Of a DNA stretch of 64,000 nucleotides, positions 52,713 through 62,249 are shown one piece after another (positions within the stretch are counted from its first letter, which is position 1; each line of letters starts with the position of its first letter). The notes below the pieces were generated by a model, which was not told the origin of the DNA, did no database searches, and saw nothing but the letters and a program-made list of their open reading frames with translations. Position numbers and translations under genes: made by a program. Origin of the DNA: Neorhizobium petrolearium (lineage in GTDB: Bacteria; Pseudomonadota; Alphaproteobacteria; Rhizobiales; Rhizobiaceae); NCBI RefSeq assembly GCF_017873175.1, contig NZ_JAGGJW010000013.1, forward strand, positions 1-64,000. Direction: 5' to 3'.

Positions 52713-54333
52713 ATGCGCTTGCGGCGAACCGGCAGCAAATGAGGGTGAAGCCTGCGCGGGTTCTTGCCGCCGTAAGCTCGTTACGGAAGTCATTGATCGT
52801 CTCCACATTGATACCGTAGCCGCCGAAGCCTTTTGTTACTGCGGCAAAATCCGTAAGCCCCAGAGCTACGCCCGCGGGAGCCAAACCTGCTGCGGCCTGT
52901 TTCAAGGCGATGAGCGCAAGGCTCTGATCCTGGAAAAGCACGATGGTGATCGGTTGGCCGAGGTCGCGCAGGGTAGCGAGTTCTCCTATTCCCATCTCCA
53001 GCCCGCCGTCGCCCATGACGGCAAACACGCTACGATCCGGAGCTGCGACCTTCGCTCCGATCGCGAGTGGCAGTGCAGCCGCCATGGTGCAGAAACCCGC
53101 GGATTGGAGCAGCGTCAACGGCCGACGCGCCACCCATTGCTGGGAGAGCAGGATGCGATGGGCGCCGCTGTCGACGGTGACGATGGTGTCATCCTGGATT
53201 TCGGATTGCAGCGTTTCAATGATCGCATGAGGACCCCAGTCGTCCCTTCCTGCAAAGAGGCTACGAAGCTTTGCCTTGGCGAAAGCCGGTTCGTCCCGTA
53301 CCCATGTCCTCCGCCGCGTCGCAGAATGCGCCAGCATGCCAACGAACCGCGCGATATCCGCGACCACGCGTGTGCCGGCATGGTGCATGGCGTGATCGGG
53401 TGCCGTTCCGGTAATCTCCACGAGCTTGGTCGCATCCTTGACGAAATCCAGCCAGCCGAGGCGCATCTCGATCGGATCATAGCCAATGGCAAGCACGAGG
53501 TCGGCGCTCGCCACAAGCGGTAACAGAATGGCATCGGCCCGTGGCGAGAGCCCCGCGCCACCAAGCGAAAGGTGGTGATTTTCCGGTATCAGTCCCTTTG
53601 CCTTGTAGGTCGTGATCACCGGTGCACCGGTTGCCTCCGCCAAGGCAAGCACGGCTGTGTTAGCACCCCTGCGGGCAGCTTCAAAGCCGGCGACGATCAA
53701 GGGGCGTTCGGCGCGTTTGAAGCGGTCTGAAAGCGCCATGATGGAGGGATCAGTTGTCGTCACCATCGGCCGCAGCACCTGAGGGGGGGCGGCCGAGAAC
53801 GGTTCCTGCACCGTCATTTCCGCGACGGCCGGAGAAAGATCCAGGTGAACCGGCCCCATGGGGTCGGCCATTGCGAGCGCAATGGCGCGGGCGACCGTCG
53901 AGGCGGCGCTTTCCGGCTCGACCTCGAAGGATGCCTTCACCAGAGGCTGCAGCAATTGGGCGTGATTGATGACCTGATGTGTGTAGCGAGCCCGCGTGGC
54001 ACGATCGACGATGCCGGAGATCACGATCAACGGGACACGCTCCTGGGCGGCGTCGGCAATGCCGTTGACCGCATTGGCAAGACCCGGGCCGACCGTCGTC
54101 ACCAGCATCTGCAGTTTCCCGGAAATCACGCTCGCCCCGGAGGCCATGATCGCAGCCGCCGTTTCGTGGCGAGCAAGATGGAACGCGATGCCGGCTTTCT
54201 GCAACCCGTCGATCAGCGTCACAACTTCTCCGCCCGGCATGCCGAAAGCGTGCCTGACGCCATGATTATGCAAGGCGCGGGCGATCGTGTCCGCCACCCT
54301 CGTGCTACCACCTTTCGCCTGATTATCGAACAT
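52696..54333 (-). CDS. Thiamine-diphosphate enzyme, acetolactate-synthase-like
   Basis: A 545-residue TPP enzyme. Glu57 in LARHETAAAIMASG is the cofactor-activating glutamate. The TPP/metal motif is VMGDGGLEMGIGELATLRDL, ending LFQDQS instead of the more usual NN. The three domains (PYR, central, PP) are in the standard order. It resembles acetolactate synthases, benzoylformate decarboxylases and related enzymes; the true substrate is not evident. No regulatory-subunit gene is nearby. Overlap with the OpgC gene is unexpected functionally. Confidence 0.8.
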   Translation of the reverse strand: MFDNQAKGGSTRVADTIARALHNHGVRHAFGMPGGEVVTLIDGLQKAGIAFHLARHETAAAIMASGASVISGKLQMLVTTVGPGLANAVNGIADAAQERVPLIVISGIVDRATRARYTHQVINHAQLLQPLVKASFEVEPESAASTVARAIALAMADPMGPVHLDLSPAVAEMTVQEPFSAAPPQVLRPMVTTTDPSIMALSDRFKRAERPLIVAGFEAARRGANTAVLALAEATGAPVITTYKAKGLIPENHHLSLGGAGLSPRADAILLPLVASADLVLAIGYDPIEMRLGWLDFVKDATKLVEITGTAPDHAMHHAGTRVVADIARFVGMLAHSATRRRTWVRDEPAFAKAKLRSLFAGRDDWGPHAIIETLQSEIQDDTIVTVDSGAHRILLSQQWVARRPLTLLQSAGFCTMAAALPLAIGAKVAAPDRSVFAVMGDGGLEMGIGELATLRDLGQPITIVLFQDQSLALIALKQAAAGLAPAGVALGLTDFAAVTKGFGGYGINVETINDFRNELTAARTRAGFTLICCRFAASAYEDAF

Positions 54334-54398
54334 CTCTATCTCACGCTTAATGGATTGGCCTCGCCCCGAAACTGTTTGCCCTTTCCGGAGCAGGTTGC

Positions 54399-55202
54399 TT
54401 ATTTCGGGTAGCCGAGGGCGGTCAGCCCGGCATCCAGAAGATCAGGCCGGGCCTCATGCCCGCCGTCATGAATGCAAAGAATGCTCTCGCCGCGCAGACA
54501 GCCAGGGACGGCATCGCAGACGATACCGTCGATCATGCTCTTGTGAGCGGCAGGCAGATCGCACCGGGCCCTCTCGCGGTAAATTGCAACACTCTTGAGT
54601 GCGTCACCTTGATGGAAAGTCCCCGCGATCGCCCGACCCGCCAACGGAAAAGTTCTATCCGCCGTTCCGTGGAAGTGGATCATCGGCGGGAGATTGCTGG
54701 TACAGTCCGCTGCCTGGGGCAGAGGGTCCCAGAACACGCCGGAAAACGTCACCATGGCGGCCACCCGGCCTCCCTGCTCGCAGGCCGTATACCACGCCAT
54801 GGAAGCTCCGACGGAGAAGCCGCCGACGATCACTTTTTTCGGCGTAAAGCCGTGCCTGTTCTGGAGGTCGTTCAAGACATTTCCGATGAAGCGCTTTTCG
54901 TCGCGGTCGCGCCTTGGTGCGCCTGGATACGACCAGCCGCCGGCAAGCCCGTCGACCGCGACATAGGCGAGATGATGGGCAAGTGTCGTATCCACGAGAG
55001 AACGCTGTCGCATCTGCAATTCTGCAGAACTCTTGAAGCCGTGGAAGTAAACGTAGGCGCCCCTTACGTCGCCATCTTGGGGCAGTTCGATGCGGTAGTT
55101 GCCGCCGTCCACCGTGCATGCGACGTCTCCGCCGCAATACGAGCCAGCAAGCCCCGGATCCGCACCGAGACAGAGGGCTGCCGCGAGGAAGCGCCGGAAC
55201 AT
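54399..55202 (-). CDS. Secreted esterase, LpqC/PHB-depolymerase-like
   Basis: A 267-residue exported alpha/beta hydrolase. A signal peptide (MFRRFLAAALCLGADPGLAG) precedes the core. VIVGGFSVGASMAWY carries the nucleophile Ser, HFHGTADRTFPL the probable Asp, and CIHDGGHEARP the His. YVYFHGFKSS is the oxyanion strand. Several cysteines suggest disulfides in the periplasm. The longer frame includes an unrelated 141-residue region, so I chose the ATG at 55202 with a G-rich site upstream. Substrate unknown. Confidence 0.8.
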   Translation of the reverse strand: MFRRFLAAALCLGADPGLAGSYCGGDVACTVDGGNYRIELPQDGDVRGAYVYFHGFKSSAELQMRQRSLVDTTLAHHLAYVAVDGLAGGWSYPGAPRRDRDEKRFIGNVLNDLQNRHGFTPKKVIVGGFSVGASMAWYTACEQGGRVAAMVTFSGVFWDPLPQAADCTSNLPPMIHFHGTADRTFPLAGRAIAGTFHQGDALKSVAIYRERARCDLPAAHKSMIDGIVCDAVPGCLRGESILCIHDGGHEARPDLLDAGLTALGYPK

Positions 55203-55249
55203 CGATCCCCCCCTCGATATCGATGCGCAAAGGTCGAGCAATCGTCCCG

Positions 55250-55741
55250 TCACCTTCCAAACGCCCGGATGGTATAGGCGACGGTGACGCCGAAGATGAT
55301 ATGCCCGGCGAGCGAAGCCCAGGTCAGCGGAATGAAACCAAGAAAAGCTGGCAGTCCGGCGATGAGATGGGCCATCACGAAGAGCGCAAACACCCATAGC
55401 CCGACGCCGAAGCCGATGCCGGTCAGGAGCAAGGGCAGCCGCGGGAGAACGATTCGTTGCAGGGGCCGGGCGATGAAAAGATAGCCGATCGGATAAAACA
55501 CGATGCCGACTATGGCATGGATCGCCTCGGCCAGAAGTAGATTGTTGAAGCCGAAGACCGTTTGCACAAGTGCTGCGGGCTCCAGGGGGCCGCCGACGAG
55601 CAAAGGCGTAATCAGGCGCGCCCATACTTCCCAGGCAATGTCCGCAGCAAGGCCGGACACGACAATAGCTTTTCCAAGGCCGGGTTCGATTGCCGGGAAT
55701 ATGCTGGGTTTCTGCATTTCCATCATGGTCATTTCAGTCAT
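55250..55741 (-). CDS. Four-helix membrane protein of unknown function
   Basis: A 163-residue integral membrane protein with about four helices: VVSGLAADIAWEVWARLITP, EAIHAIVGIVFYPIGYLFIA, LLLTGIGFGVGLWVFALFVM and a last one near WASLAGHIIFGVTVAYTI. There is no recognised enzyme motif. The start may be 55741 or Met4 at 55732; GAGG is spaced better for the latter. It lies downstream of the TPR gene and upstream of the esterase on the same strand. Confidence 0.7.
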   Translation of the reverse strand: MTEMTMMEMQKPSIFPAIEPGLGKAIVVSGLAADIAWEVWARLITPLLVGGPLEPAALVQTVFGFNNLLLAEAIHAIVGIVFYPIGYLFIARPLQRIVLPRLPLLLTGIGFGVGLWVFALFVMAHLIAGLPAFLGFIPLTWASLAGHIIFGVTVAYTIRAFGR

Positions 55742-55761
55742 CCTCGTATGTTGTGTTGAGG

Positions 55762-57090
55762 TCAGGCCGACAGCCTCATTCCGGCGGATTGCTCGATCGA
55801 GCGGATCAGGCGGTCCTCCGCTTTCAGATGCCTGCGCATATGACGGATTCGGGAGATGCCTGCGTTGTCGCCACGGCTGCCGACCGCCTTTGCAAGCGCG
55901 AGGACGAAGAAATCGCGTTGTGCGTTGCTGCCGCCGATCTTTGGCAGATTGACAATCACCCGATCGAGCATCTGCCTGTCGGCCGGGGCGCCGAGTCCCG
56001 CGAGCATGCGTGCCATCGGCACGCCGATTTCGGCTGCAACCCGTGCCTGGTCGCCGGTACCCGTGGCTTTCTCCTCTATCTCCGTGACGAGTTCGGCCGC
56101 GCCAACCCTATCTCCGATCGCGACCAGTGCCGCGAGATTGTGAAGAGCTGCGAAGATGAGGGTCGTGTCCCACCGCCTTGCCCGGGCGATGCCGGCGAGG
56201 TCATGCCAGCGCGATCCCACATGAACACCCATCTGGTTCAATCGCCACAGGAGTGAGACAGCATTTGCCATATCCCTGAAATCATCCGTCTGCTGGGGAC
56301 GCACTTCATCGTCGTAGAGCTGAAGGACACGCTCATGGTCGCCGCGTTCGAGGTGAAGCAAAGCGAGATGCCAAGCCATGTGGAAGGAGAAATTGTTGCA
56401 GCGCGACCAGGCGCTTCGACTGCTTTCGAGCCAATCGACGCCCTCCTGTGTTTGTCCGCGCATCTCGAAGACGTGCGAAACCGCATGCAGGCCCCAGGAA
56501 TCATCCGGCTGCAAGGCGACCGCCTTCCGCCCCGCTTTCATGGCCTCCTCATAGCGACCGGTTTCTTCCAGCGAAAAGGCATAACAGCCGAATACGAAGC
56601 CGGCCGAAAGGCTTGCTGAATCAAGGCTATCTACCGCTCGTGAACTCGCCGTCAGCATTCCGGCGGCATCACCGAGCATGAAGCGAAGGGCGTGTGAGAG
56701 CTTGAAAGGAAGGAAAGTCGCCGGGCGGTCGGCAAAGCCGCGATCAAGCATATCTACGGCGCCGGAAAACGATCCCTGGTTGGCTGTAGCCAAAGCTTTC
56801 ACGAGGATCTGCTCGTCTGCCGTTCCGCCGTTCTTCCTTGTCAGTGCGGCTCGGGCTTCGGCGAGCGCTGTTTCGGCGCTGGCGGCCAGTTCCGAGCGAG
56901 CAAGGATGAGGTTTGCAAAACCGGTAAGCGCGTGTGCGGCAACATGATCGGGATCGGCGGCAAGCGTTGCCTGCAGCGATGCACCCGTGCTCGGACGGTG
57001 CGTTGCAAGACCATAGACAGCTTGCTCGAAAGCTCGCCGGGCTTCGGCGCTGTCGCTGCTGGTGATCAGATCATAGGCATCGCGATTCAT
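55762..57090 (-). CDS. TPR protein, TTC38-like
   Basis: A 442-residue helical-repeat protein without signal or membrane segment. Tetratricopeptide-like repeats appear throughout, for example FVFGCYAFSLEETGRYEEAM and WGLHAVSHVFEMRGQTQEGV. The latter, with WHLALLHLERGDHERVL, is characteristic of the TTC38-like family, whose role is unknown. It is followed by the four-helix membrane protein gene 20 bases later. Confidence 0.78.
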   Translation of the reverse strand: MNRDAYDLITSSDSAEARRAFEQAVYGLATHRPSTGASLQATLAADPDHVAAHALTGFANLILARSELAASAETALAEARAALTRKNGGTADEQILVKALATANQGSFSGAVDMLDRGFADRPATFLPFKLSHALRFMLGDAAGMLTASSRAVDSLDSASLSAGFVFGCYAFSLEETGRYEEAMKAGRKAVALQPDDSWGLHAVSHVFEMRGQTQEGVDWLESSRSAWSRCNNFSFHMAWHLALLHLERGDHERVLQLYDDEVRPQQTDDFRDMANAVSLLWRLNQMGVHVGSRWHDLAGIARARRWDTTLIFAALHNLAALVAIGDRVGAAELVTEIEEKATGTGDQARVAAEIGVPMARMLAGLGAPADRQMLDRVIVNLPKIGGSNAQRDFFVLALAKAVGSRGDNAGISRIRHMRRHLKAEDRLIRSIEQSAGMRLSA

Positions 57091-57341
57091 GTCAGACTCC
57101 TTGGGGAAGCCGGCGAACGGGGAAGATTTCCGGAAGCAACGGCTGTCGGATTGGCACCGATAACGGCCTCTACGGGTTCGCCACCGAGTTCGTTACATCA
57201 GGCGATGACTTTTCTGCCGGGGCGATCGCGACCGAGTCCTCCAACGAAAATTTGAACGCGGATGTAACGAAGCGGTTATCCTGGGCGAACTAGGCTCAAC
57301 AGACTGCCCGGCCACATGCATCAACAACAGGAGCCGATCGG

Positions 57342-57839
57342 ATGGATGTCAGGAAGAGTGATGAGCACTTTCCGTTTCGCCGAGTTGACGACACGCAACA
57401 TCGTTCCGATGGGCACGACGTGGTATGGGATGAGATGATCACGCCGGAACTGTCGATCCTGCTGCCCGCCGGAACGACCTTGGAGGCACGGCTGCGCGAT
57501 CCTGCCGGCACCGGTGACAATCATTCCACGAGAAAACTTGTCCTTCTTGGAGCGGATGGCGGAAAGGCTTTACTCCTCAATCCTGCCCATGCCCTCGATC
57601 CCGTGGAGGATTTCCAAGGGGCTGCTGTTTTGCAGTGTCATCGCGGAAGCCGCATCATTCAGCTATGGGGGCGGTTTCGACCCAGTCCTGTCAGGGACCT
57701 GCGGTTCGAGCTGATCCTTTGGCAGGTTTGGCCGGCAGACTTTGCCGAAGTGCGGCAGGCGGCGCGTCGGCTCGAGGAATATCAGCAGATGATCAGACGT
57801 CTCAGGCTTGAAATTGCACTTCAGCGTTGCCAGCAATAG
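57342..57839 (+). CDS. Hypothetical protein, DUF2285-like tail
   Basis: A 165-residue cytosolic protein that I cannot place with confidence. The N-terminal half has short strands (ELSILLPAGTTLEARLRDPA), and the C-terminal half a helical run, WPADFAEVRQAARRLEEYQQ. The latter loosely recalls DUF2285 proteins linked to plasmid regulators. AGGAG precedes the ATG. It has no operon partner. Confidence 0.6.
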   Translation: MDVRKSDEHFPFRRVDDTQHRSDGHDVVWDEMITPELSILLPAGTTLEARLRDPAGTGDNHSTRKLVLLGADGGKALLLNPAHALDPVEDFQGAAVLQCHRGSRIIQLWGRFRPSPVRDLRFELILWQVWPADFAEVRQAARRLEEYQQMIRRLRLEIALQRCQQ

Positions 57840-58036
57840 CCGGAGCGTTGTTCTGCAGAGGGATATATCGAATGACGATATCCGCGCGCCTAATCGGGCC
57901 ATTGGCTCGTGTGGCGCTGATTGGCTACATTTCTGCTGATTAGCTGCGGCGTTGTGAGAAGAAGTTGGTGCGGATCTTGACCGCTGTGAGCGCATCAGGT
58001 CGTTCGTTGATAACGAGGCAGAGTGGAGTGAATGGA

Positions 58037-58672
58037 TTGAATACCGATGATTTGATCAGTCTCTTGGCGCAGGACGCTCCGGTGCGCGTTCGCCTTGGCC
58101 GAGCGTTGATGGCGGCGCTGATGATCGGAGCTTCGGTGTCCGCGATTGTTCTCGTCTCGACCGTCGGGATTCGGGCGAATATGGTGGAGGCGCTTCAAAC
58201 GAGCCGCGTCGATTTCAAGATCGCCTTGACGTTGATCCTGGCGATAGTCGGGTGCAACCTGGTCTTCAGGATAGGAAGGCCTGGCGTTGCCATCAAGCCG
58301 CATGTGCTTGCATTTTTCCTGCCGCTTGTCCTGCTTTTGGCCGGTATCCTTGCCGAACTGTTCGTTCTGCCTGCGGTTGCTTGGAAAGCGAGCATGATCG
58401 GGCGGTATTCAAACTTCTGCCTGGTCTTCATCCCGCTTCTGTCGCTGACACCCTTTATGGCATTCTTTTGGGCGTTGAAGCATGGCGCCCCGGAGAACCC
58501 AGGTCTCGCCGGAGCGGTCGCGGGTTTGGCAGCGGGAGGGATCGGGGCTGCCATTTATGCCTGGCATTGTCCTGATGACAGCCCCCTGTTTGTGGGGAGT
58601 TGGTATATGATAGCAATCGCTATCATGACCTCGTTAGGCTATGTTTCAGGGCGGCGCTGGCTTCGCTGGTAG
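58037..58672 (+). CDS. NrsF/DUF1109-family membrane anti-sigma protein
   Basis: A 211-residue protein with six predicted helices. The signature HCPDDSPLFVGSWYMIAIAI near the C-terminus is diagnostic of the DUF1109/NrsF group, which hold ECF sigma factors at the membrane and release them under heavy-metal or oxidative stress. I chose the TTG at 58037 (GGAG upstream), giving the usual (M)NTDDLI opening; the GTG at 58028 is an alternative. The partner sigma gene, normally just upstream, is missing here. Confidence 0.85.
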   Translation: MNTDDLISLLAQDAPVRVRLGRALMAALMIGASVSAIVLVSTVGIRANMVEALQTSRVDFKIALTLILAIVGCNLVFRIGRPGVAIKPHVLAFFLPLVLLLAGILAELFVLPAVAWKASMIGRYSNFCLVFIPLLSLTPFMAFFWALKHGAPENPGLAGAVAGLAAGGIGAAIYAWHCPDDSPLFVGSWYMIAIAIMTSLGYVSGRRWLRW

Positions 58673-58755
58673 GCAGAGGGCCAGTGGCGCCGCTGGTTCT
58701 GCTGATCTCGGAACCATTTCGTACGTTAGTGTCGGCACTCCCATCGAGACTTCGT

Positions 58756-60702
58756 TCAGTTCTTCTGCGTCATGAAGCCTTCGAAGAAGGCAGCAAGTTC
58801 GATATGCGCACCGAGAGGGAGAACATGCGCGACGTATTGGTCTGGCCGCACGACAATCAAACATCCCTGTTCCCGATCGATATCGCGCATGTCGAAAATG
58901 TCATTGCCGCTTTTCAGGTCGGGGCAGAACATCTTCTCATAATCTCGAAGCCCCAGGCGTCCCTTTGCCGGAAGGAGAAGGGAATGCATGGCCTCCACGG
59001 CGAGTTCGCGATGGTCCTGCTGAAAGACCGCGCGGACATCGATAACGGCGTCGATGTCCGCGCCAGCCGGCGTATATTTCCTGACTGGAGATTCGTGCGC
59101 ATCGGCAAGGAACTCGCATAGGGACCGAATGCCTGAGCCGGCGGCAACGGGATCTCCGGTGCCGGCGAAAGCATAGAGGCGCCAGCGACCGTCCGCCTTC
59201 GCGGTGTGGCCGAGCTGAATCGGCTTGGCATCCGCGAGGCGAATGACCGGCGCGGAATGAAAGCGTGTACCGATCGTAAACCCCTTCGCCAGAGATTGAT
59301 GGGTCGATTCGGCCGTAAGGATGGACGGGCGGTAATGGGTCGCCGTTCCCGCCGTATAACGTCCGTGCCTGACGAAATATTCCTGGACCTCCGCCGGATC
59401 GACGCCTTCACCATCCGGTGAGGATTTCAGGGGCGCACTCAACATCTTGGCCCATTCGCGGTCGAAATCGATCAGTTCTTTGGCGATAGCCTGACGTTCC
59501 GCCGAGTAGCTGTGCAGAAGTTCGGGCGAGCAGCGACCCTGAAGGACGGCTGCAAGCTTCCAGCCCAGATTGAGCGCGTCCTGCATGGAGACGTTCATAC
59601 CCTGGCCCGCCTTGGGACTGTGAGTATGGCAGGCGTCGCCGGCGATGAACACATAAGGCAGACGCGTCGCAATTTCCCCTTCCGGCACGTCATCGAACTT
59701 GTCGCAGAGCCGCTGGCCTATCTCATAGACGGACCACCACGCGACTTCCTTCACCTCGAGCGTATAGGGCTTTAGAATCCGCTGTGCTGCGGCAATCAGG
59801 TGGTCGACGGTGATGTTTCGATTGGCCACCCGTTCGTTTTCGTTGAGTTTGTCGAGCTCTACATAGATGCGGACCAGATAGCCGCCTTCCCGCGGGATGA
59901 GCACGATGCTGCCTTCATTGGCGGATTGGATCAGCGCCTTGAGACGAATATCGGGAAAGTCTGTGACGGCCAGCACATCCATGACGCCCCAGGCCTGATT
60001 GGCCGAATCGCCCTTGAGTTCCCGCCCGAGTGACTTCCTGACGATGCTGCGCGCCCCGTCACAGCCGATCACGTAGCGGGCCCTGATGGTCTCCACCCGC
60101 CCTTCATGCGAACGATCGAGTCGCTCGAGTCTGGCCGTCACGGGACGGCCGGGAGACTGATCGCGGGTGGCTGACGGCGGATCAATCTGAAGGTCGAGGA
60201 GGCGCCGCGCGTAGTGCGGCTCCAGCCGGCTCGGCGATCTGCGCATGACATCCAGATAGAAATCATGCACACGCGCCTGATTCAGGATCACATGAGGAAA
60301 CTCGGAGAGCCCGTCTTCGACATCCTGAATCCTGCCGTGGCGAACGATCTTTTCCCGTTCGGCATCGTCCGGTTTCCAGAATGACGTCTCGTTGACCCAA
60401 TAGGCTTCCTTCAACACGCGCTCGGCAAAGCCGAAGGCCTCGAACATTTCCAGAGTGCGACAGGCAATGCCGTCGGCTTGCCCGAGTAGCAGGGGACCGG
60501 ATTTCTGATCGACGATGCAGGTCTTGATATCGGGAAAGGTCGCCAGCTGGGCGGCGAGCGTCAATCCGGCCGGCCCGCAGCCGATAATCAGAACATCGAC
60601 TTCTTTGGGAAGCGGATCCGAACCGGATGACGTCGTGTGCCGGCCGGATGGCTCCGAAATTGCCGGATCTCCGGTCCGGAACCCGTTGAGGTGAAATTGC
60701 AT
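58756..60702 (-). CDS. FAD-dependent phenol-hydroxylase-like monooxygenase
   Basis: A 648-residue flavoprotein aromatic hydroxylase of the phenol 2-monooxygenase/3-hydroxybenzoate 4-monooxygenase group. The dinucleotide fold is VDVLIIGCGPAGLTLAAQLA, the DG motif is GCDGARSIVRKSLG, and the GD motif is FIAGDACHTHSPKAGQGMN. A thioredoxin-like C-terminal domain ends near MTQKN. GGAGAT precedes the start. It is divergent from a MarR gene with a palindromic site between. The exact phenolic substrate cannot be read from the sequence. Confidence 0.88.
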   Translation of the reverse strand: MQFHLNGFRTGDPAISEPSGRHTTSSGSDPLPKEVDVLIIGCGPAGLTLAAQLATFPDIKTCIVDQKSGPLLLGQADGIACRTLEMFEAFGFAERVLKEAYWVNETSFWKPDDAEREKIVRHGRIQDVEDGLSEFPHVILNQARVHDFYLDVMRRSPSRLEPHYARRLLDLQIDPPSATRDQSPGRPVTARLERLDRSHEGRVETIRARYVIGCDGARSIVRKSLGRELKGDSANQAWGVMDVLAVTDFPDIRLKALIQSANEGSIVLIPREGGYLVRIYVELDKLNENERVANRNITVDHLIAAAQRILKPYTLEVKEVAWWSVYEIGQRLCDKFDDVPEGEIATRLPYVFIAGDACHTHSPKAGQGMNVSMQDALNLGWKLAAVLQGRCSPELLHSYSAERQAIAKELIDFDREWAKMLSAPLKSSPDGEGVDPAEVQEYFVRHGRYTAGTATHYRPSILTAESTHQSLAKGFTIGTRFHSAPVIRLADAKPIQLGHTAKADGRWRLYAFAGTGDPVAAGSGIRSLCEFLADAHESPVRKYTPAGADIDAVIDVRAVFQQDHRELAVEAMHSLLLPAKGRLGLRDYEKMFCPDLKSGNDIFDMRDIDREQGCLIVVRPDQYVAHVLPLGAHIELAAFFEGFMTQKN

Positions 60703-60876
60703 GGATGTATCTCCTCCGCGTGTCTTGCTGAATATCCGTCCGATCCTGGCTGCAACCGTATCCCGCGGCTGCCATAGGCTTCGGTTTGCTGGCTGCCAGT
60801 ATCGACGGTTGAACCGCCTCGTGGTTTAAGTTGTTGCGACGATGTCAGAACGATGAGCCTGGATCGTCGTGATAAT

Positions 60877-60894
60877 TAATCAGTATGCTGATTA
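60877..60894. promoter_or_regulatory. Probable MarR operator
   Basis: TAATCAG at 60877-60883 and CTGATTA at 60888-60894 form a perfect 7-bp-arm palindrome with four central bases. It lies between the divergent hydroxylase gene and the MarR gene, about 30 bases before the latter's start. Size and symmetry suit a MarR dimer. Confidence 0.6.
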
Positions 60895-60923
60895 TATGTA
60901 TGCTGTCAAGACGAGAGTCGGTC

Positions 60924-61445
60924 ATGGAGAGATCGGTGAAAGACAACAATGACATGCCGGGGCACTTGGCCCGCCGGTTCCAGCAGATTGCCGTTGCCGT
61001 CTTCCATGCGGAAGCAGAGGCCGCCGGCTATGACCTGACACCCGTTCAATACGCGGCGCTCGCTGCGATCAGCGCGAATCCGGGCATTGATCAGGTGACG
61101 CTCGCCGGGTTGATAGCCTATGATCGGACGACCATTACCGGCGTCGTGGATCGACTGGTACAGAAGGGCTTCCTCGAGCGCCGCGCGAGCAAAAGAGACA
61201 GGCGTGCGCGTGAACTGGAGATCACGGAGGCAGGGCGGGAAACGCTTTCCGGTATCATGCCGGCGGTTGAGGCAGCGCAGCGCATTATGCTGCGGGGCCT
61301 GAATGCCGACGAGTCTGAGGAACTACTGCGGCTTTTACGCAAGGCGATCGCTGCCGGTAACGAACTCAGTCGGGCGCCGTTCCGGGAGGCTTCGGCGGAT
61401 GTTGCGAAGGCCGCTGGTAGGATCGAAAGCGATCGGGATGGGTAG
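60924..61445 (+). CDS. MarR-family transcriptional regulator
   Basis: A 173-residue MarR regulator. The winged helix-turn-helix is DQVTLAGLIAYDRTTITGVV, then DRLVQKGFLERRASKRDRRA with the typical DxRxR wing. Such repressors release DNA on binding phenolic ligands. The ATG at 60924 is the best start. It likely represses the divergent FAD monooxygenase through the palindrome at 60877-60894. Confidence 0.9.
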   Translation: MERSVKDNNDMPGHLARRFQQIAVAVFHAEAEAAGYDLTPVQYAALAAISANPGIDQVTLAGLIAYDRTTITGVVDRLVQKGFLERRASKRDRRARELEITEAGRETLSGIMPAVEAAQRIMLRGLNADESEELLRLLRKAIAAGNELSRAPFREASADVAKAAGRIESDRDG

Positions 61446-61545
61446 TGAGCCTGGCCCTTGATGTTTGGCGTGCACTCGAACCTGCGACCAAATCCCTTGC
61501 CTGCCTTGCTCGCCGTTCATATTGTTGCAGAACGTCACGGACGGG

Positions 61546-61779
61546 ATGGCGAGAATGTCCGGTGAAGAGCGCGCGCGTATCGATTGCCTGGATGAAAAGG
61601 GAAACTCTGTGTCTGTATTCAAGGCCATCCGGAGCCGCGGCGATGGGCATCGGGAGAGCCGAGAAACTGGCGCCGTTACCCGCTTCGTTTACTACACCTC
61701 CGATGGTTATCTGGTGGAACCGCTTTCGGATGGAAATTTTCAGGTCGTCCTTTCGGGCGAAATCCTGACACGCCTATAA
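61546..61779 (+). CDS. Small hypothetical protein
   Basis: A 77-residue acidic-basic mixed protein (ERARIDCLDEKGNSVSVFKA, later RFVYYTSDGYLVEPLSDGNF) without signal or membrane helix. It reads as a small beta-rich domain. I do not recognise it. The start may be 61546 or Met at 61555; ribosome-binding sites are weak. Confidence 0.45.
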   Translation: MARMSGEERARIDCLDEKGNSVSVFKAIRSRGDGHRESRETGAVTRFVYYTSDGYLVEPLSDGNFQVVLSGEILTRL

Positions 61780-61874
61780 TGCCGATGTGCCGGTACGGCG
61801 CTTCGAGCGTTGATTTCCCTCAAAGCAATTTAGATGCCGTGCAAGTAAGGTCCCATAAGAAAAGGACCAAAAGA

Positions 61875-62081
61875 ATGTCTCGTGCACCTGATGCTCAATT
61901 CACTCACGAACAGATCATGATTTATAAGTCATTGATCCACGATCTGGAGCGGCGCTTTCCCGAACTTGCCGATGTTGAATATACCGCTGATCACCCGTCA
62001 GCGGCAACGTTGCATCGGCTGATGACTTATCGCGAGTCCGTCAAAATCCTAAAAGGATTCATCAGGCAGGGCGACGAATGA
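61875..62081 (+). CDS. Small hypothetical protein
   Basis: A 68-residue, mostly helical protein (IMIYKSLIHDLERRFPELAD, later LHRLMTYRESVKILKGFI). AAGGA precedes the ATG at 61875. It is not recognised. It is small and charged, with no signal peptide. Confidence 0.5.
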   Translation: MSRAPDAQFTHEQIMIYKSLIHDLERRFPELADVEYTADHPSAATLHRLMTYRESVKILKGFIRQGDE

Positions 62082-62249
62082 TGTTCGGGCACATGGCGAG
62101 CCATATTGTCATTGGCAGACCGCTTATCTCACGCTTCAAAGACGCCTAAAGACATGTCAAAACCTAGGATGTTTCAGGATTGGTTCAGCCTATGTTAAAG
62201 TCAGCAAGCTTAAGAGGGGCCCCGATATTCATTCCTCGCGGCTCTTTCG

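Noticed and set aside
54399-55625. A 408-residue form of the esterase
   Set aside because: The first 141 residues overlap the neighbouring membrane-protein gene in another frame and are arginine-rich; the signal peptide begins at 55202.
57091-57341. Possible gene in the gap before the 57342 ORF
   Set aside because: Only short frames without ribosome-binding sites or familiar sequence.
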